This document shows, piece by piece, positions 1-8,122 of a DNA stretch of 57,819 bases; the first letter of the stretch is position 1; each line of letters opens with the position of its first letter. The notes under the pieces were generated by a model that saw only the letters and a list, made by a program, of their open reading frames with translations, made no database searches and had not been told where the DNA came from. The stretch is from Nitrospirae bacterium MYbinv3. Lineage in GTDB: Bacteria; Nitrospirota; Thermodesulfovibrionia; Thermodesulfovibrionales; Magnetobacteriaceae. Both the position numbers and the translations under genes were made by a program. The DNA lies in the NCBI GenBank assembly GCA_002753395.1, contig PEAB01000014.1, positions 1-57,819 of the forward strand. The letters are read 5' to 3'.

Positions 1-103
1 CTCTTAACATGATGCTCTCCTTATCGATTTAAGTTTGGGAAACTTATTTTATCATAAGGAGAGCTAAAACTTCTTTCGTTTAGGAGTTTTGCAAGAGGCT
101 CTA
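1..103. mobile_element. End of an insertion sequence (partial)
   Basis: The 17-bp sequence TTTTGCAAGAGGCTCTA at 87-103 is the exact reverse complement of 57697-57713 at the other end of the window, as expected for IS terminal inverted repeats. Inside it lies a nested stem-loop: an 11-bp arm GCTCTCCTTAT (14-24) pairs with ATAAGGAGAGC (54-64), enclosing a smaller hairpin AAGTTT/AAACTT (31-45). This may be the terminator or subterminal structure of the element. The TonB receptor reading frame resumes directly after the repeat, so the IS seems to have interrupted that gene. No transposase is visible because the contig ends here. Confidence 0.6.
14..64. terminator. Nested inverted repeat inside IS end
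   Basis: A perfect 11-bp inverted repeat (14-24 with 54-64) encloses a second 6-bp hairpin (31-36 with 40-45). It could terminate transcription leaving the IS or be a transposase-binding structure. The sequence alone does not decide between these. Confidence 0.4.
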
Positions 104-558
104 TAAATAAAACCGACTCAAAGGGCATAGAGCTGGAGTTACAACAGGAGGTTCAATCATACATGAAACTCTATGGTAACATCTCTTATATAGACAGGGA
201 AAAGATAGAAAACGACGAAGGCCAGGAAGTCTACGGCTCTAACTGGCTGGCAAATGCCGGCGTCATACTAACTCCTAAGAAAGACATATCTCTTAACCTC
301 CACTATCTGCATGTTGGTAAAAGAGATAGGCAGGAAAATGACCCTCGCGACAGCCTAAAAGGCTACAACGATGTAAACCTGACGGCTAGCATCAATAATC
401 TAGGCACTAAGAACTTAACCATTAGGTCAGGGATTAAAAATATCTTCAATGACGATATCCGTTATCCGGCCCCATACAGGGGAGGGGTGCTTAACTACGT
501 AGAGGATTTTCCCAGACCTGGACGCCAATACTGGCTGAGCATCGCCTATAAGTTCTAA
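102..558 (+). pseudogene. TonB-dependent receptor, C-terminal fragment
   Basis: The fragment encodes the last strands of an outer-membrane beta-barrel receptor, which would import siderophores, cobalamin or similar ligands using TonB energy. Family hallmarks are SKGIELEL near the truncation, alternating beta-strand pattern, the INNLGTKNLTIRSGIKNIFND segment, and the PGRQYWLSIAYKF ending with a terminal Phe for BAM recognition. A Met codon lies at 163, but the homologous-looking frame continues upstream to about 102, where the IS repeat begins; an in-frame stop lies at 55-57 inside the IS. The gene has therefore lost its plug and most of its barrel and is not expected to work. No partner TonB genes are nearby. 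Confidence 0.8.
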
Positions 559-703
559 CGGGGGGCAGGATTGATAAAGCCGCTTCCTACATTGGCTAGA
601 CCTCCCTATCTTTCATCTTCACAGCCTTAAGTCAACAGCATTAGGGCTTAAGGGGCCATGCAACGTGCCGAAGATACTGAAGATTTAAGCAACGCTGTCT
701 TCC
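559..703. repeat. Intergenic region with a dispersed 32-bp repeat
   Basis: Positions 614-645 match the reverse complement of 46666-46697 with a single mismatch, and shorter versions recur at 46815-46834 and around 57303-57320. The core is TTAAGTCAACAGCATTAGG. No gene is visible here. The region separates the receptor fragment from the convergent minus-strand gene ending at 704. Confidence 0.6.
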
Positions 704-1810
704 TTACTCTTTTGTTTGAATATCAATAAGATTATAGTCGGTATCAGATTTCTTAATAGCGCGAACAATAACATCACGATTAACCATTGGTCCAACTACA
801 TCATCAACCGTCTCACTGACTTCTGTAATCTTGATAAGCTTACCGTCTACAACAATTCCAAGCCAATCATCGTCTAAATGTACAGCTCTTAGAATTCCGC
901 ATAGCGAGACTTCCTGATAAGATGTTTTTACGGGGAATTGTCTGTCCATAGATTCTTTAATTGTTTGCCGAGCTATTGCAGATATCGTTACGGGTTCAAT
1001 TTCTAAGGAAGATTTAATTACCATCTGATCAAATATTTTTCCTGTTGGAGCAAGATTACGTACCATATTTAGGAACGTTCGGCGGTAGGCAATATCTTCA
1101 ACAATGGAGGGAAGCATGGTGTCTGGATCATTAATGGTAGATCGTAGAATTTTCATGAAAGTGGAAATAATTTGAGCGCTTTTGGGTGTATTACGAGGAA
1201 ACAGTTCACCTTGTATCGGTTCCCGTAACGCAACAACAAACTGATAACTACCTGGGGATGTTTGTAGTAACCATGGACGACATATTTTCATAACCTCAGT
1301 ATTTACAGATCCACGTTTCCTAAAAGGAAGATTAATTAGATACTCCGTTATCCGAAAGTATAGTGACTCTATTTGTTTAATCATGTTAACGATAGTGTTT
1401 AGTGGTGCTCCTCCTCGGACTATTTCACCACCTGTCGCTGACACTAAGACATTCTCGTCAGATAATTTCACCCCCGCTTTGTCTCTGACCTCGTTATCCC
1501 GAATAGTCTGCAATAAAATTTCGAGGTCTTCCTTGGCAAAAGCAATAAGACTAGGTTCTGAAAGCCAACGGTAAGCAAATTGCTTTGCTTTTTCGTATTG
1601 AGCAGCCTTATACCACAGAGAGACAGCGCTAACCACAGAGATGCCTAACGTTCGGTTTTTCCCTGGTTCCAAACTATTAACAGCTAACTCCTCTGCTTCT
1701 GCAGCTTTACAGTAGAGTTCACTTGCACGCTCCATTTGTCCCTGACGAACTAGCACTTCAGCCTCAGCCGCAAACTCTTCACTTTTTTTATGATATTCTA
1801 ACCAACTCAC
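704..1810 (-). CDS. Uncharacterised protein with TPR/MIT-like N-terminus
   Basis: I do not recognise this 368-residue protein. Residues 1-90 are alpha-helical and Ala/Glu-rich with the spacing of tetratricopeptide or MIT repeats (an EFAAEAEVLVRQGQMERASELYCKAAEAEE-like pattern), which suggests protein binding. The rest is a mixed alpha/beta region without a signal peptide or membrane segment, so it is probably cytoplasmic. The C-terminal 80 residues look beta-rich. It starts with GTG two bases after the stop of the upstream gene, which implies translational coupling, and no separate Shine-Dalgarno sequence is seen. The tight pairing with the next gene suggests that the two products act together. 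Confidence 0.7.
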   Translation of the reverse strand: MSWLEYHKKSEEFAAEAEVLVRQGQMERASELYCKAAEAEELAVNSLEPGKNRTLGISVVSAVSLWYKAAQYEKAKQFAYRWLSEPSLIAFAKEDLEILLQTIRDNEVRDKAGVKLSDENVLVSATGGEIVRGGAPLNTIVNMIKQIESLYFRITEYLINLPFRKRGSVNTEVMKICRPWLLQTSPGSYQFVVALREPIQGELFPRNTPKSAQIISTFMKILRSTINDPDTMLPSIVEDIAYRRTFLNMVRNLAPTGKIFDQMVIKSSLEIEPVTISAIARQTIKESMDRQFPVKTSYQEVSLCGILRAVHLDDDWLGIVVDGKLIKITEVSETVDDVVGPMVNRDVIVRAIKKSDTDYNLIDIQTKE

Positions 1811-1812
1811 AG

Positions 1813-2349
1813 TTATTTCACATTCATCAGCAATATTAGCGATATCTTAAAGCCTACCACAGCGGCCATTGCTGGTAGATTACTCTTTCCACGTGTTGCT
1901 TGTTCAGTTTTTTCTTTGAACCGACGTTTCACATCTCGCTCGCCTCCGGCAGCAACACCAGATACTTCAAGTCGCAGACACTCTTCAAGATCCTCAATTC
2001 CCTTTCCATAAGGTGCAATGTAGTAATCCGCACCTGTACGAGTCTCTGCCCGTCTGACAGCATAAAGTCCTTCAGTTAATTCCACTGCTGCCAAGGCAAA
2101 GGCATAAGCACCTGCTTCAGTTGCATCTACCTCATTTGCCCAGGCTCCACGTGTCAACTCATCGGTAGTATCCCATTGAGCTTTTGCCTCTTTTATATCA
2201 GTCTCATTCCTAATAACTATTTTCTGGGGTGAACTATGAAACCTGTCAAGACAGACACAAGCTGCCTCCGTATAGCTATCAGCGATCGGTTTTGTCAACC
2301 CGCTATGCCGTTCTGCCATGTCCTTAAAAGGCAAAAAAGGTATTGTCAA
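1813..2349 (-). CDS. Uncharacterised protein, possibly nuclease-like, first gene of a pair
   Basis: The frame is open from 2433, but residues encoded upstream of 2349 look like non-coding sequence. A TTG at 2349-2347 with GGAG four bases before it is the best start (178 aa); an ATG at 2319 is the alternative but has poor spacing. The protein is soluble and Ala/Glu-rich. The pattern TGADYYI followed about 20 residues later by LRLEVSG is reminiscent of the D...E-x-K/S core of PD-(D/E)XK nucleases, but this is a weak resemblance. The C-terminus has a basic helix (RDVKRRFKEK) and then a hydrophobic end. It is translationally coupled to the TPR-like gene downstream. Confidence 0.6.
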   Translation of the reverse strand: MTIPFLPFKDMAERHSGLTKPIADSYTEAACVCLDRFHSSPQKIVIRNETDIKEAKAQWDTTDELTRGAWANEVDATEAGAYAFALAAVELTEGLYAVRRAETRTGADYYIAPYGKGIEDLEECLRLEVSGVAAGGERDVKRRFKEKTEQATRGKSNLPAMAAVVGFKISLILLMNVK

Positions 2350-2433
2350 TTTTCTCCACCGTATCCACTTATAAGATGCGCATATTTTAACAAAATGTAA
2401 ACAAATAAAAATACGCAATAAAACCAACTTCAT

Positions 2434-2540
2434 ACATCACGGGGGTCAAGGGGGTGTGACACCCCTGTCTCAAGGGGTCTGGTCCCCTTGCGTGGGGGTC
2501 TGATGGGGAGCAGAGCTCCCCCTTCTCTCCTCCAACCATT
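2434..2540. repeat. Tandem-hairpin intergenic repeat
   Basis: This is one copy of a repeat module with the GGTCAAGGGG and GGTCCCCTTG arms plus a second hairpin GGGGAGCAGAGCTCCCC. It has an extra GTGTGACACCCC insertion in the first half. It lies just downstream of the M23 peptidase gene (which ends at 2544) and upstream of the coupled gene pair, so it could act as a terminator or just be a mobile remnant. Confidence 0.6.
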
Positions 2541-2543
2541 TTC

Positions 2544-4604
2544 TTAATCTGGCTTGACCTGCCAATTGGGGTCGTTCAACGTAGCCGGTGAACCGACAGA
2601 GGCTATCGTTGTACCATCCATGAGCCATATGACAAACACGCCGGTAGCCTTGTTCTTAAAACAAACGTCGCTCTTGCCATCACCGTTGCAGTCCCCAACA
2701 GCCTTAACCTGCCAGTTTGCATCCGGCAGGGTCGCTGGCGAGCCTCCAGACTTAACTACGACATCGTCCATTAACCAGACGTATGTCGTCAGAGTAGAGG
2801 AATTGTACCAGAGGATGTCGCTCTTACCATCGCCATCAAAATCACCAACACCCTTGAACTGCCAGCTCGGATCCGTTAAAGTAGCAGGAGTGCCGGTTGA
2901 TAAAACTGAAACGCCATTGAGCAGCCAGATGGCAACATTACCTGTGGTCGTGTTTTGCCAGAGGATATCACCCTTACCATCACCGTTGAAATCCCCCGAG
3001 CCTATTATCTGCCAGGACGTATCCGACACAGTAGCCAGCGAGACAGCAGACAATATAGAGGCGCCATCCATAAACCATATGTAGATCAACCCTGTAGAGT
3101 TGTTGTACCATAGGACGTCACTCTTGCCATCGCCATTAAAATCGCCAATACCCTTTATCTGCCACTGCGTGCTCGTAAATGAGGACGGAGAACCGCCACC
3201 CCTGATCGTTGAACCATCCATAAGCCAGATGTAGAACACCCCTGTAACAGTGTTATGCCACAGGACGTCGTTCTTGCCATCGCCATCAAAATCCCCGCTG
3301 CCCACTATCTGCCATTTGAGGTCAGAGAGCGTTGCCGGAGATGCACCGGAGGCTACACTTTTACCATTCATAAACCAGAGATAAGTCATTCCAGTTGAAG
3401 TGTTGTACAGGAGCAGGTCGCTCTTGCCATCACCGTTAAAGTCCATTGCAGTACGTCCTACGTTGCCAACAGTAAAGGTCTGTACATAGGTCTTACCGTT
3501 AAACACAACCTGAAACTTCCATCTTCCTACGGGGGCGTCAGTTGGCAATGTGTAGTACCAATACCAATATGAGGCCGTGTAGTATTGAGAACTGCTATGA
3601 GTCCAGGTACTCCACACCGTATTGTCGGGCTTATAGATTGTATAAGTGCTTGGCAGTGTATCAATCTGGTCGCGATAAAAAATCGTAAAGTAGATGGTGT
3701 CCCCGGGTTGGAATGCTGTCTTTTCATTTGGCGTCTCTGTTGTTGGACAGGCAGGGGATTCATAGGGGACAGCGCTTGTCATAAGCTTAAGCACTGTTGA
3801 GTCGTAGTATGGCAACTGAGACCGCCACCACGAAGAGGAATTCATCTTGTTGCAGCTTCCATAGAAGGGGTCGTTCAGCTTATCCGAAGAGTCGTAAAGC
3901 TCAAAGTGCAGATGGGGCCCCGTGGAACTGCCAGAACTACCAACTACACCCAGGTACTCGCCCTCGGAGACCTTATCGCCCACAGCCTTAGTGATAACCG
4001 AATTCTTCTTCATATGTCCGTACCATACGGTTGAGCCATCGCTGTGTCGTATACCTACACCATTCCAGTCGGAGTCGTTCGGTGAGCAATTTCTGTCAAA
4101 GTTGCCATCCTGCCTGTAGACAATCGTACCAGCAGCAGCAGCCACAACAATGACCTCGTTGTTGTCCATATTTTTCCAGTAAAAGGGCCAGCTAAAAATA
4201 TCTGTCCCCTTATGGCTTTGTCCTGAGGCAGTATCGTAAGTCCTCTTGCCACAATTGTAGTCAAGGAGATGATCTGGATAAGCAGGATCATGGTCTACGA
4301 AGGCTGAGATAGCATAAAAGCCGTTATCAGTTAGCGAGCTTGAAGCCTTAAGCGGAAAGGACAGCAAGACAGCGGCCTTCGGTTCATAGGTCGACAGCTT
4401 ACCCTCCGCCTTCAGACGCTTTACGTTTTGTCTGATCTGCGCCTTGATCTCCTCCCGCTTCTCATCACTTAAATCACCCTGCCCCTGAGAGAGACCATAC
4501 GCGCCAAAGCCAAAGTTCGACACCTCCTGAGCATATGACAACGTATGCCCTAACAGGAAAATCGCAAACATCGCTAATAAGTTAAAGAATCGCCGTTTTA
4601 CCAT
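2544..4604 (-). CDS. Secreted M23 peptidase with FG-GAP repeats
   Basis: Residues 1-25 form a Sec signal peptide ending at SYA-QE. A LytM/M23 zinc metallopeptidase domain spans about residues 110-245, with the metal-binding HKGTD motif, the YGHM strand and the catalytic HLHFE motif all intact. These enzymes cut peptide cross-links in peptidoglycan or bacterial proteins. About 100 residues of a beta-sandwich-like linker follow, and then six copies of a repeat of about 50 residues with the core DFNGDGKSDxLWYN (calcium-binding FG-GAP/VCBS type), predicted to fold as a beta-propeller that binds cell surfaces or glycans. The protein is likely periplasmic or extracellular. It is a single-gene unit flanked by hairpin repeats on both sides. 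Confidence 0.9.
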   Translation of the reverse strand: MVKRRFFNLLAMFAIFLLGHTLSYAQEVSNFGFGAYGLSQGQGDLSDEKREEIKAQIRQNVKRLKAEGKLSTYEPKAAVLLSFPLKASSSLTDNGFYAISAFVDHDPAYPDHLLDYNCGKRTYDTASGQSHKGTDIFSWPFYWKNMDNNEVIVVAAAAGTIVYRQDGNFDRNCSPNDSDWNGVGIRHSDGSTVWYGHMKKNSVITKAVGDKVSEGEYLGVVGSSGSSTGPHLHFELYDSSDKLNDPFYGSCNKMNSSSWWRSQLPYYDSTVLKLMTSAVPYESPACPTTETPNEKTAFQPGDTIYFTIFYRDQIDTLPSTYTIYKPDNTVWSTWTHSSSQYYTASYWYWYYTLPTDAPVGRWKFQVVFNGKTYVQTFTVGNVGRTAMDFNGDGKSDLLLYNTSTGMTYLWFMNGKSVASGASPATLSDLKWQIVGSGDFDGDGKNDVLWHNTVTGVFYIWLMDGSTIRGGGSPSSFTSTQWQIKGIGDFNGDGKSDVLWYNNSTGLIYIWFMDGASILSAVSLATVSDTSWQIIGSGDFNGDGKGDILWQNTTTGNVAIWLLNGVSVLSTGTPATLTDPSWQFKGVGDFDGDGKSDILWYNSSTLTTYVWLMDDVVVKSGGSPATLPDANWQVKAVGDCNGDGKSDVCFKNKATGVFVIWLMDGTTIASVGSPATLNDPNWQVKPD

Positions 4605-4637
4605 TTGTTAGCTCCTTAAATGAATTTTACATTAATC

Positions 4638-4760
4638 GTAATAGTTCACCCATATGTGTATTAAGAAGGTAGGGCTTTGCCTCTGCCGCAGGGGTTCGCA
4701 ACCCCCTCCCTCAGACCCACCCACAAGGGGACCAGTCCCCTTGACCCCGTACGTAATGCT
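4638..4760. repeat. Miniature element copy, GTAATAGTTCA type (partial)
   Basis: GTAATAGTTCACCC at 4638-4651 matches one end of the element at 54277-54412, and the interior carries the tandem hairpins with CAGACCCACCCACAAGGGGACC. The opposite terminal repeat is not found, so this copy is decayed or has a different end. It lies upstream of the M23 peptidase gene and may hold or replace part of its promoter. Confidence 0.55.
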
Positions 4761-4802
4761 CAATCCTAATTTATGGATACACTTATGTCCTTGTACTTAC
4801 CA

Positions 4803-5705
4803 TTAATCTTCACTGAAATAATCGTTATCAATCCTTTTGATATCGTAAATAGCAACCTTGGTTGTTCCAATGTCATAATCAATCATTAAGTTAGTAAGTT
4901 TTTCTCCATCTATGACGACAATTTTTGTATCAATACTTGATACATAATTAATTGCATCCGATGTAAATGTTGAGGTTGTTATGAAAACCCCTTTTTTAGC
5001 TCTTTGTCCAGCCAGTGCTCCTACAAATTTTTGTATCTCAGGACGCCCAACACTACAACCAAGTTGCCAACGTTTTGCTTGTACATAAATCACATCGAGG
5101 CCAAGTTTATCTTCTTTGATAATTCCCTCAATACCCTCGTGCCCACTTCTTCCGATAGCCTGTCCCGCATCTTTCATTGAACCACCATAGCCCATTTTAA
5201 CCAGTAATTCAACGACAAGTCTCTCGAAAAATGAAGGAGAAAGCTCTATGACTTTGCTTAGAAGTTCTTGTGCTAAGTCCTTTCTAATCCTCTGATAAAC
5301 ATTTTCAAGATTTTCTTCAGGAGTTTGAAAACTAGCTTCAGCAGATACCTGTTCTGAGTCTAAAGTTCTGTCCATAAAATCTGAAAACTCTGGAAACTGC
5401 TTTAGAAAACGAATATCTATCTTATGTAACTTTATATCTATAACTTCAAGACCTCGTTTAGTTATTTTGATACTTCCACGCCTTGGCTGGGTGATGAGGC
5501 CAGCTTTTTTTAGATATGTCTTTGCCCAACCTACACGACTATTAAATACATACATCCGACCACTAGGCAAGAGCGCCTTTCGTTCATCGTCAGAGAGATC
5601 AAACGTTTCTGCAAGTGCTTCAATTATATCACGAGTACTAAGCTCTTGATTATCTGAGAGCAATTGCAAAAGGGGAAGCATTACAGTCTGGAAGTCTGGT
5701 ATCAT
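4803..5705 (-). CDS. mrr: Mrr-type restriction endonuclease
   Basis: This type IV-like enzyme would cleave modified DNA. The start is placed at the ATG at 5705 (300 aa, near the family length), preceded by AGGAG with a 7-base spacer; the frame remains open to 5786 but that part is repeat sequence. Residues 1-90 form the Mrr_N winged-helix domain (DFQTVMLPLLQLLSD, GWAKTYLKKAGLI). Residues about 160-270 form the Mrr_cat PD-(D/E)XK domain: FERLVVELLVKMGYGG, GLDVIYVQAKRW supplying the D...QxK catalytic pattern, and the VGRPEIQKFVGAL and KGVFITTSTFT segments. No methylase lies alongside, as is usual for Mrr. Confidence 0.92.
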   Translation of the reverse strand: MIPDFQTVMLPLLQLLSDNQELSTRDIIEALAETFDLSDDERKALLPSGRMYVFNSRVGWAKTYLKKAGLITQPRRGSIKITKRGLEVIDIKLHKIDIRFLKQFPEFSDFMDRTLDSEQVSAEASFQTPEENLENVYQRIRKDLAQELLSKVIELSPSFFERLVVELLVKMGYGGSMKDAGQAIGRSGHEGIEGIIKEDKLGLDVIYVQAKRWQLGCSVGRPEIQKFVGALAGQRAKKGVFITTSTFTSDAINYVSSIDTKIVVIDGEKLTNLMIDYDIGTTKVAIYDIKRIDNDYFSED

Positions 5706-5789
5706 TTTGTCTCCTTTCTTTGAATACTGTACCCAACAATTGAGATAAGCTGCCGCAGGCTGGCGTCGTATTAAGGGGTGGAACACCCC

Positions 5790-5935
5790 TTAATACAAAC
5801 ACTACAACTTCGCACACATGTCACAACTCAACCCACCCACGCCTGACATCACGGGGTCAAGGGGATGAGTCCCCTTGCGTGGGGGTCTGAGGGGGAGAGA
5901 CGCTCCTCCTCCCCTTCTCCTCCCTTCACCCCAAT
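5790..5935. repeat. Tandem-hairpin repeat, CCACGCCTGACAT type
   Basis: The sequence CCACGCCTGACATCACGGGGTCAAGGGG followed by GAGTCCCCTTG and a GGGGGAG...CTCCTCC region repeats, in the opposite orientation, the modules at about 39160-39265 and 46715-46790, which share CCCGTAAATGTCGGGCGTGG. It lies between mrr and DUF3999 on the minus strand. No gene is seen in it. Confidence 0.55.
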
Positions 5936-5945
5936 CTACCCATCA

Positions 5946-7280
5946 TCACCACGGTGTCTTCTTCGATAGTCTATGGATCCAGAAGCCTATAAGCACAACG
6001 AGACCTACGACTACCACGGTGAGGATCGTTTTCTCTACCTGTTCCCTCCGCTGCCTTGACGATGGCCTGTAGTTTGCGTTAAACACAACGGCTGGCAACT
6101 TTATTACCTCGTGGGGGCGATCAAAGTAGTTGTCCTGACGAATGAAACTCGCTATGTCGTATTGTGGCCTATTAAGGTCGCTGTTGCCAAAACACAGAGT
6201 GTATCTATCAGAGTCCTTCACCGAGACAAAAAATAGATTTCTTTTTATCCAACGCAGAGTTACAGCGTTTACAATGAGGGGCGGATTACTATTGTTATTT
6301 ACAACGAACTTGTACTGCCGGCCTGGATTTGGGGGCAGCTCAAAGTAGTCTTTTGTAGCCTCTACACCAGCCAACGGGAAGTTATATACATAGTGTGAGG
6401 CATAAAGCACATACGGGTCTCTATCAACCTGACTCCGGGTGGCATAATAAACGTCCACCTTCCTGTAGTAATATGGGTTTGATGCCTCTAACACAATAGA
6501 ACTCGCCGGGACGGAGCTTTCAACGATCACGACGGTGTTTTTCCCGTCATCGAACCTTTCGGGCAGAGCATTAAAGACCTTCTGGTCGTATACGATTGAC
6601 TGTTGGGCCTTTGCCGCAGTTAACGCCTTGATGGCGTTGATCTTTACCGTCTTGTTCTTGACCCCAAAGGCGGAGAAGTCCAGACCGTCGTAACTAAGGT
6701 GTATTGCCGGCCTGCCGCCTTCAGTCATGTCGACATCTGCAAGGATTAGATAGTATAGTGGGTAGTCGGAGGCATTAAACTGTATCCTGGTCTTTCGCAG
6801 ATTTATCTGGGAGGTGAAGTCGTAGACGTTTTCATGTGCAAGAATGATCCAATCAGTCCCGTTGCGACTGGCGTAAAGGACGGCCTTTTTGTTGAAGTCG
6901 CGGTCTGCAATAGATAACTCTATGGCACTTACTGGTTTGTAATTATCTGGCATCTTCATAGTGATGAGCGCCTGATTATCCTTGTTTTCGTAGTTAGTTA
7001 TCTCAAGGGCGTAGGTCTCGACCTTATCACCGGGGATGATGTCTTGCAGGATGACGTAGGGGACATCGTTGTTGTCCTTGTCCAGGAGGCGCAGGTCGTT
7101 ACAGCCGGGGCTGCACTTGTCTAATAGATCCGGTGTCAGATGCAGACGATAGAGGGTGTTTGCCTTGGTTACATCCTTTAGCAATACACTGTATTGAAAG
7201 TCCTCCGGCGTTAAGGCTAGTACACTAAGGGGGGATAGTACAAGACAGGTGAGCCACAACAGCGTGGATATTGCCCTCAC
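5946..7280 (-). CDS. DUF3999 family protein
   Basis: The protein has an N-terminal signal peptide (residues 1-22, LSVLA-LTPED), a long beta-rich periplasmic domain (EDFQYSVLLKD, LYRLHLTPDLLDKC, DLRLLDKDNNDVPYVI) and a C-terminal membrane helix (TILTVVVVGLVVLIGFWIH) before a short basic cytoplasmic tail. This layout matches DUF3999, a family of unknown function usually encoded beside DUF2339, as here. A GTG start overlaps the TGA of the DUF2339 C-terminal part (GTGA), so the two are co-translated. A role with the DUF2339 membrane protein in the cell envelope is inferred from the pairing only. Confidence 0.8.
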   Translation of the reverse strand: MRAISTLLWLTCLVLSPLSVLALTPEDFQYSVLLKDVTKANTLYRLHLTPDLLDKCSPGCNDLRLLDKDNNDVPYVILQDIIPGDKVETYALEITNYENKDNQALITMKMPDNYKPVSAIELSIADRDFNKKAVLYASRNGTDWIILAHENVYDFTSQINLRKTRIQFNASDYPLYYLILADVDMTEGGRPAIHLSYDGLDFSAFGVKNKTVKINAIKALTAAKAQQSIVYDQKVFNALPERFDDGKNTVVIVESSVPASSIVLEASNPYYYRKVDVYYATRSQVDRDPYVLYASHYVYNFPLAGVEATKDYFELPPNPGRQYKFVVNNNSNPPLIVNAVTLRWIKRNLFFVSVKDSDRYTLCFGNSDLNRPQYDIASFIRQDNYFDRPHEVIKLPAVVFNANYRPSSRQRREQVEKTILTVVVVGLVVLIGFWIHRLSKKTPW

Positions 7281-8119
7281 AATGGCTCCTTCTTAAGTAT
7301 CCTGTCCTTATAGGTATGATACAGATATGACGCCGCAACAAGCACCAAGCCCAGGATTATAAACGATATTATCCGATAAGGTGTGCTAAACTTAGACATG
7401 TCAAACAGGAACACCTTTAGCAGCGTAACGAGGAAAAGACCAAAGGAGACCTTGCGCATTGCCCTGCTGTTGCGTATAAAACCCTTGATCATCAGCACCG
7501 CCGCAAAGACACTCCATAGTACAGAGATGGAGGTAAACCTGCCTGCTGGCAGATACGTGTAAAAAAATGCGCTTGTCTCTACATTTAAGACTATAAACAG
7601 CGCTATCCCGCCGATGACGACAAAGATCGTCGGAGTCATCTCGGTAAGCGTCCTGTGGGGCATGGCCCTTATGGTCAGATGCCGGAAGGCATAGATGACG
7701 CCAACAATCAGAACTGTGGTAATATAGCGCTCGACAATCATGGACGTATAATGAGGCGTTAAATAGAGGTTGTCAAAGTACAGGCGAAACACGACGGGGT
7801 AGTCGTAGAGCAGGAACTTGCCCAGGGTCAGCGTTAAGAGGGCGTAGGCGCTGTAGATGAGGGCCTTGTTGTCAAACTTAAGGGCAGTCCAAAAGAGGGT
7901 AACAGCCTGAGCACACCAGAATATCGTTATCCAGTGCTTTGAAAAGAGTATGGGTATGGTGATGATCAAAAACAGTGCGGCCTTCCCTATCACGATGACA
8001 AAGGCCGACTCACTGTCCTTGCCCTGTTTAAGCAGCTGAGAGGCCATTGTTAGAAAGGCAGCGGCATAGAGAACCGTTATCACGCTAACCCATTCCACGG
8101 AGGCATACTCCTTGATCAT
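7277..8119 (-). CDS. DUF2339 membrane protein, C-terminal part after in-frame TAG
   Basis: This 280-residue frame contains about eight hydrophobic segments (for example VITVLYAAAFLTMASQLL, AALFLIITIPILF, ISFIILGLVLVAASYLY) and continues the DUF2339 protein encoded just upstream. The ATG at 8119 lies in the same frame as the upstream gene, one codon past its TAG stop (TAG GCG ATG). No Shine-Dalgarno sequence precedes this ATG. The second half could be made by re-initiation, by readthrough, or not at all. The downstream overlap with DUF3999 is intact, which favours continued expression. Confidence 0.75.
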   Translation of the reverse strand: MIKEYASVEWVSVITVLYAAAFLTMASQLLKQGKDSESAFVIVIGKAALFLIITIPILFSKHWITIFWCAQAVTLFWTALKFDNKALIYSAYALLTLTLGKFLLYDYPVVFRLYFDNLYLTPHYTSMIVERYITTVLIVGVIYAFRHLTIRAMPHRTLTEMTPTIFVVIGGIALFIVLNVETSAFFYTYLPAGRFTSISVLWSVFAAVLMIKGFIRNSRAMRKVSFGLFLVTLLKVFLFDMSKFSTPYRIISFIILGLVLVAASYLYHTYKDRILKKEPL

Positions 8120-8122
8120 CGC

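Noticed and set aside
2554-3084. Plus-strand reading frame opposite the M23 gene
   Set aside because: It mirrors the FG-GAP repeats on the minus strand and has no ribosome-binding site.
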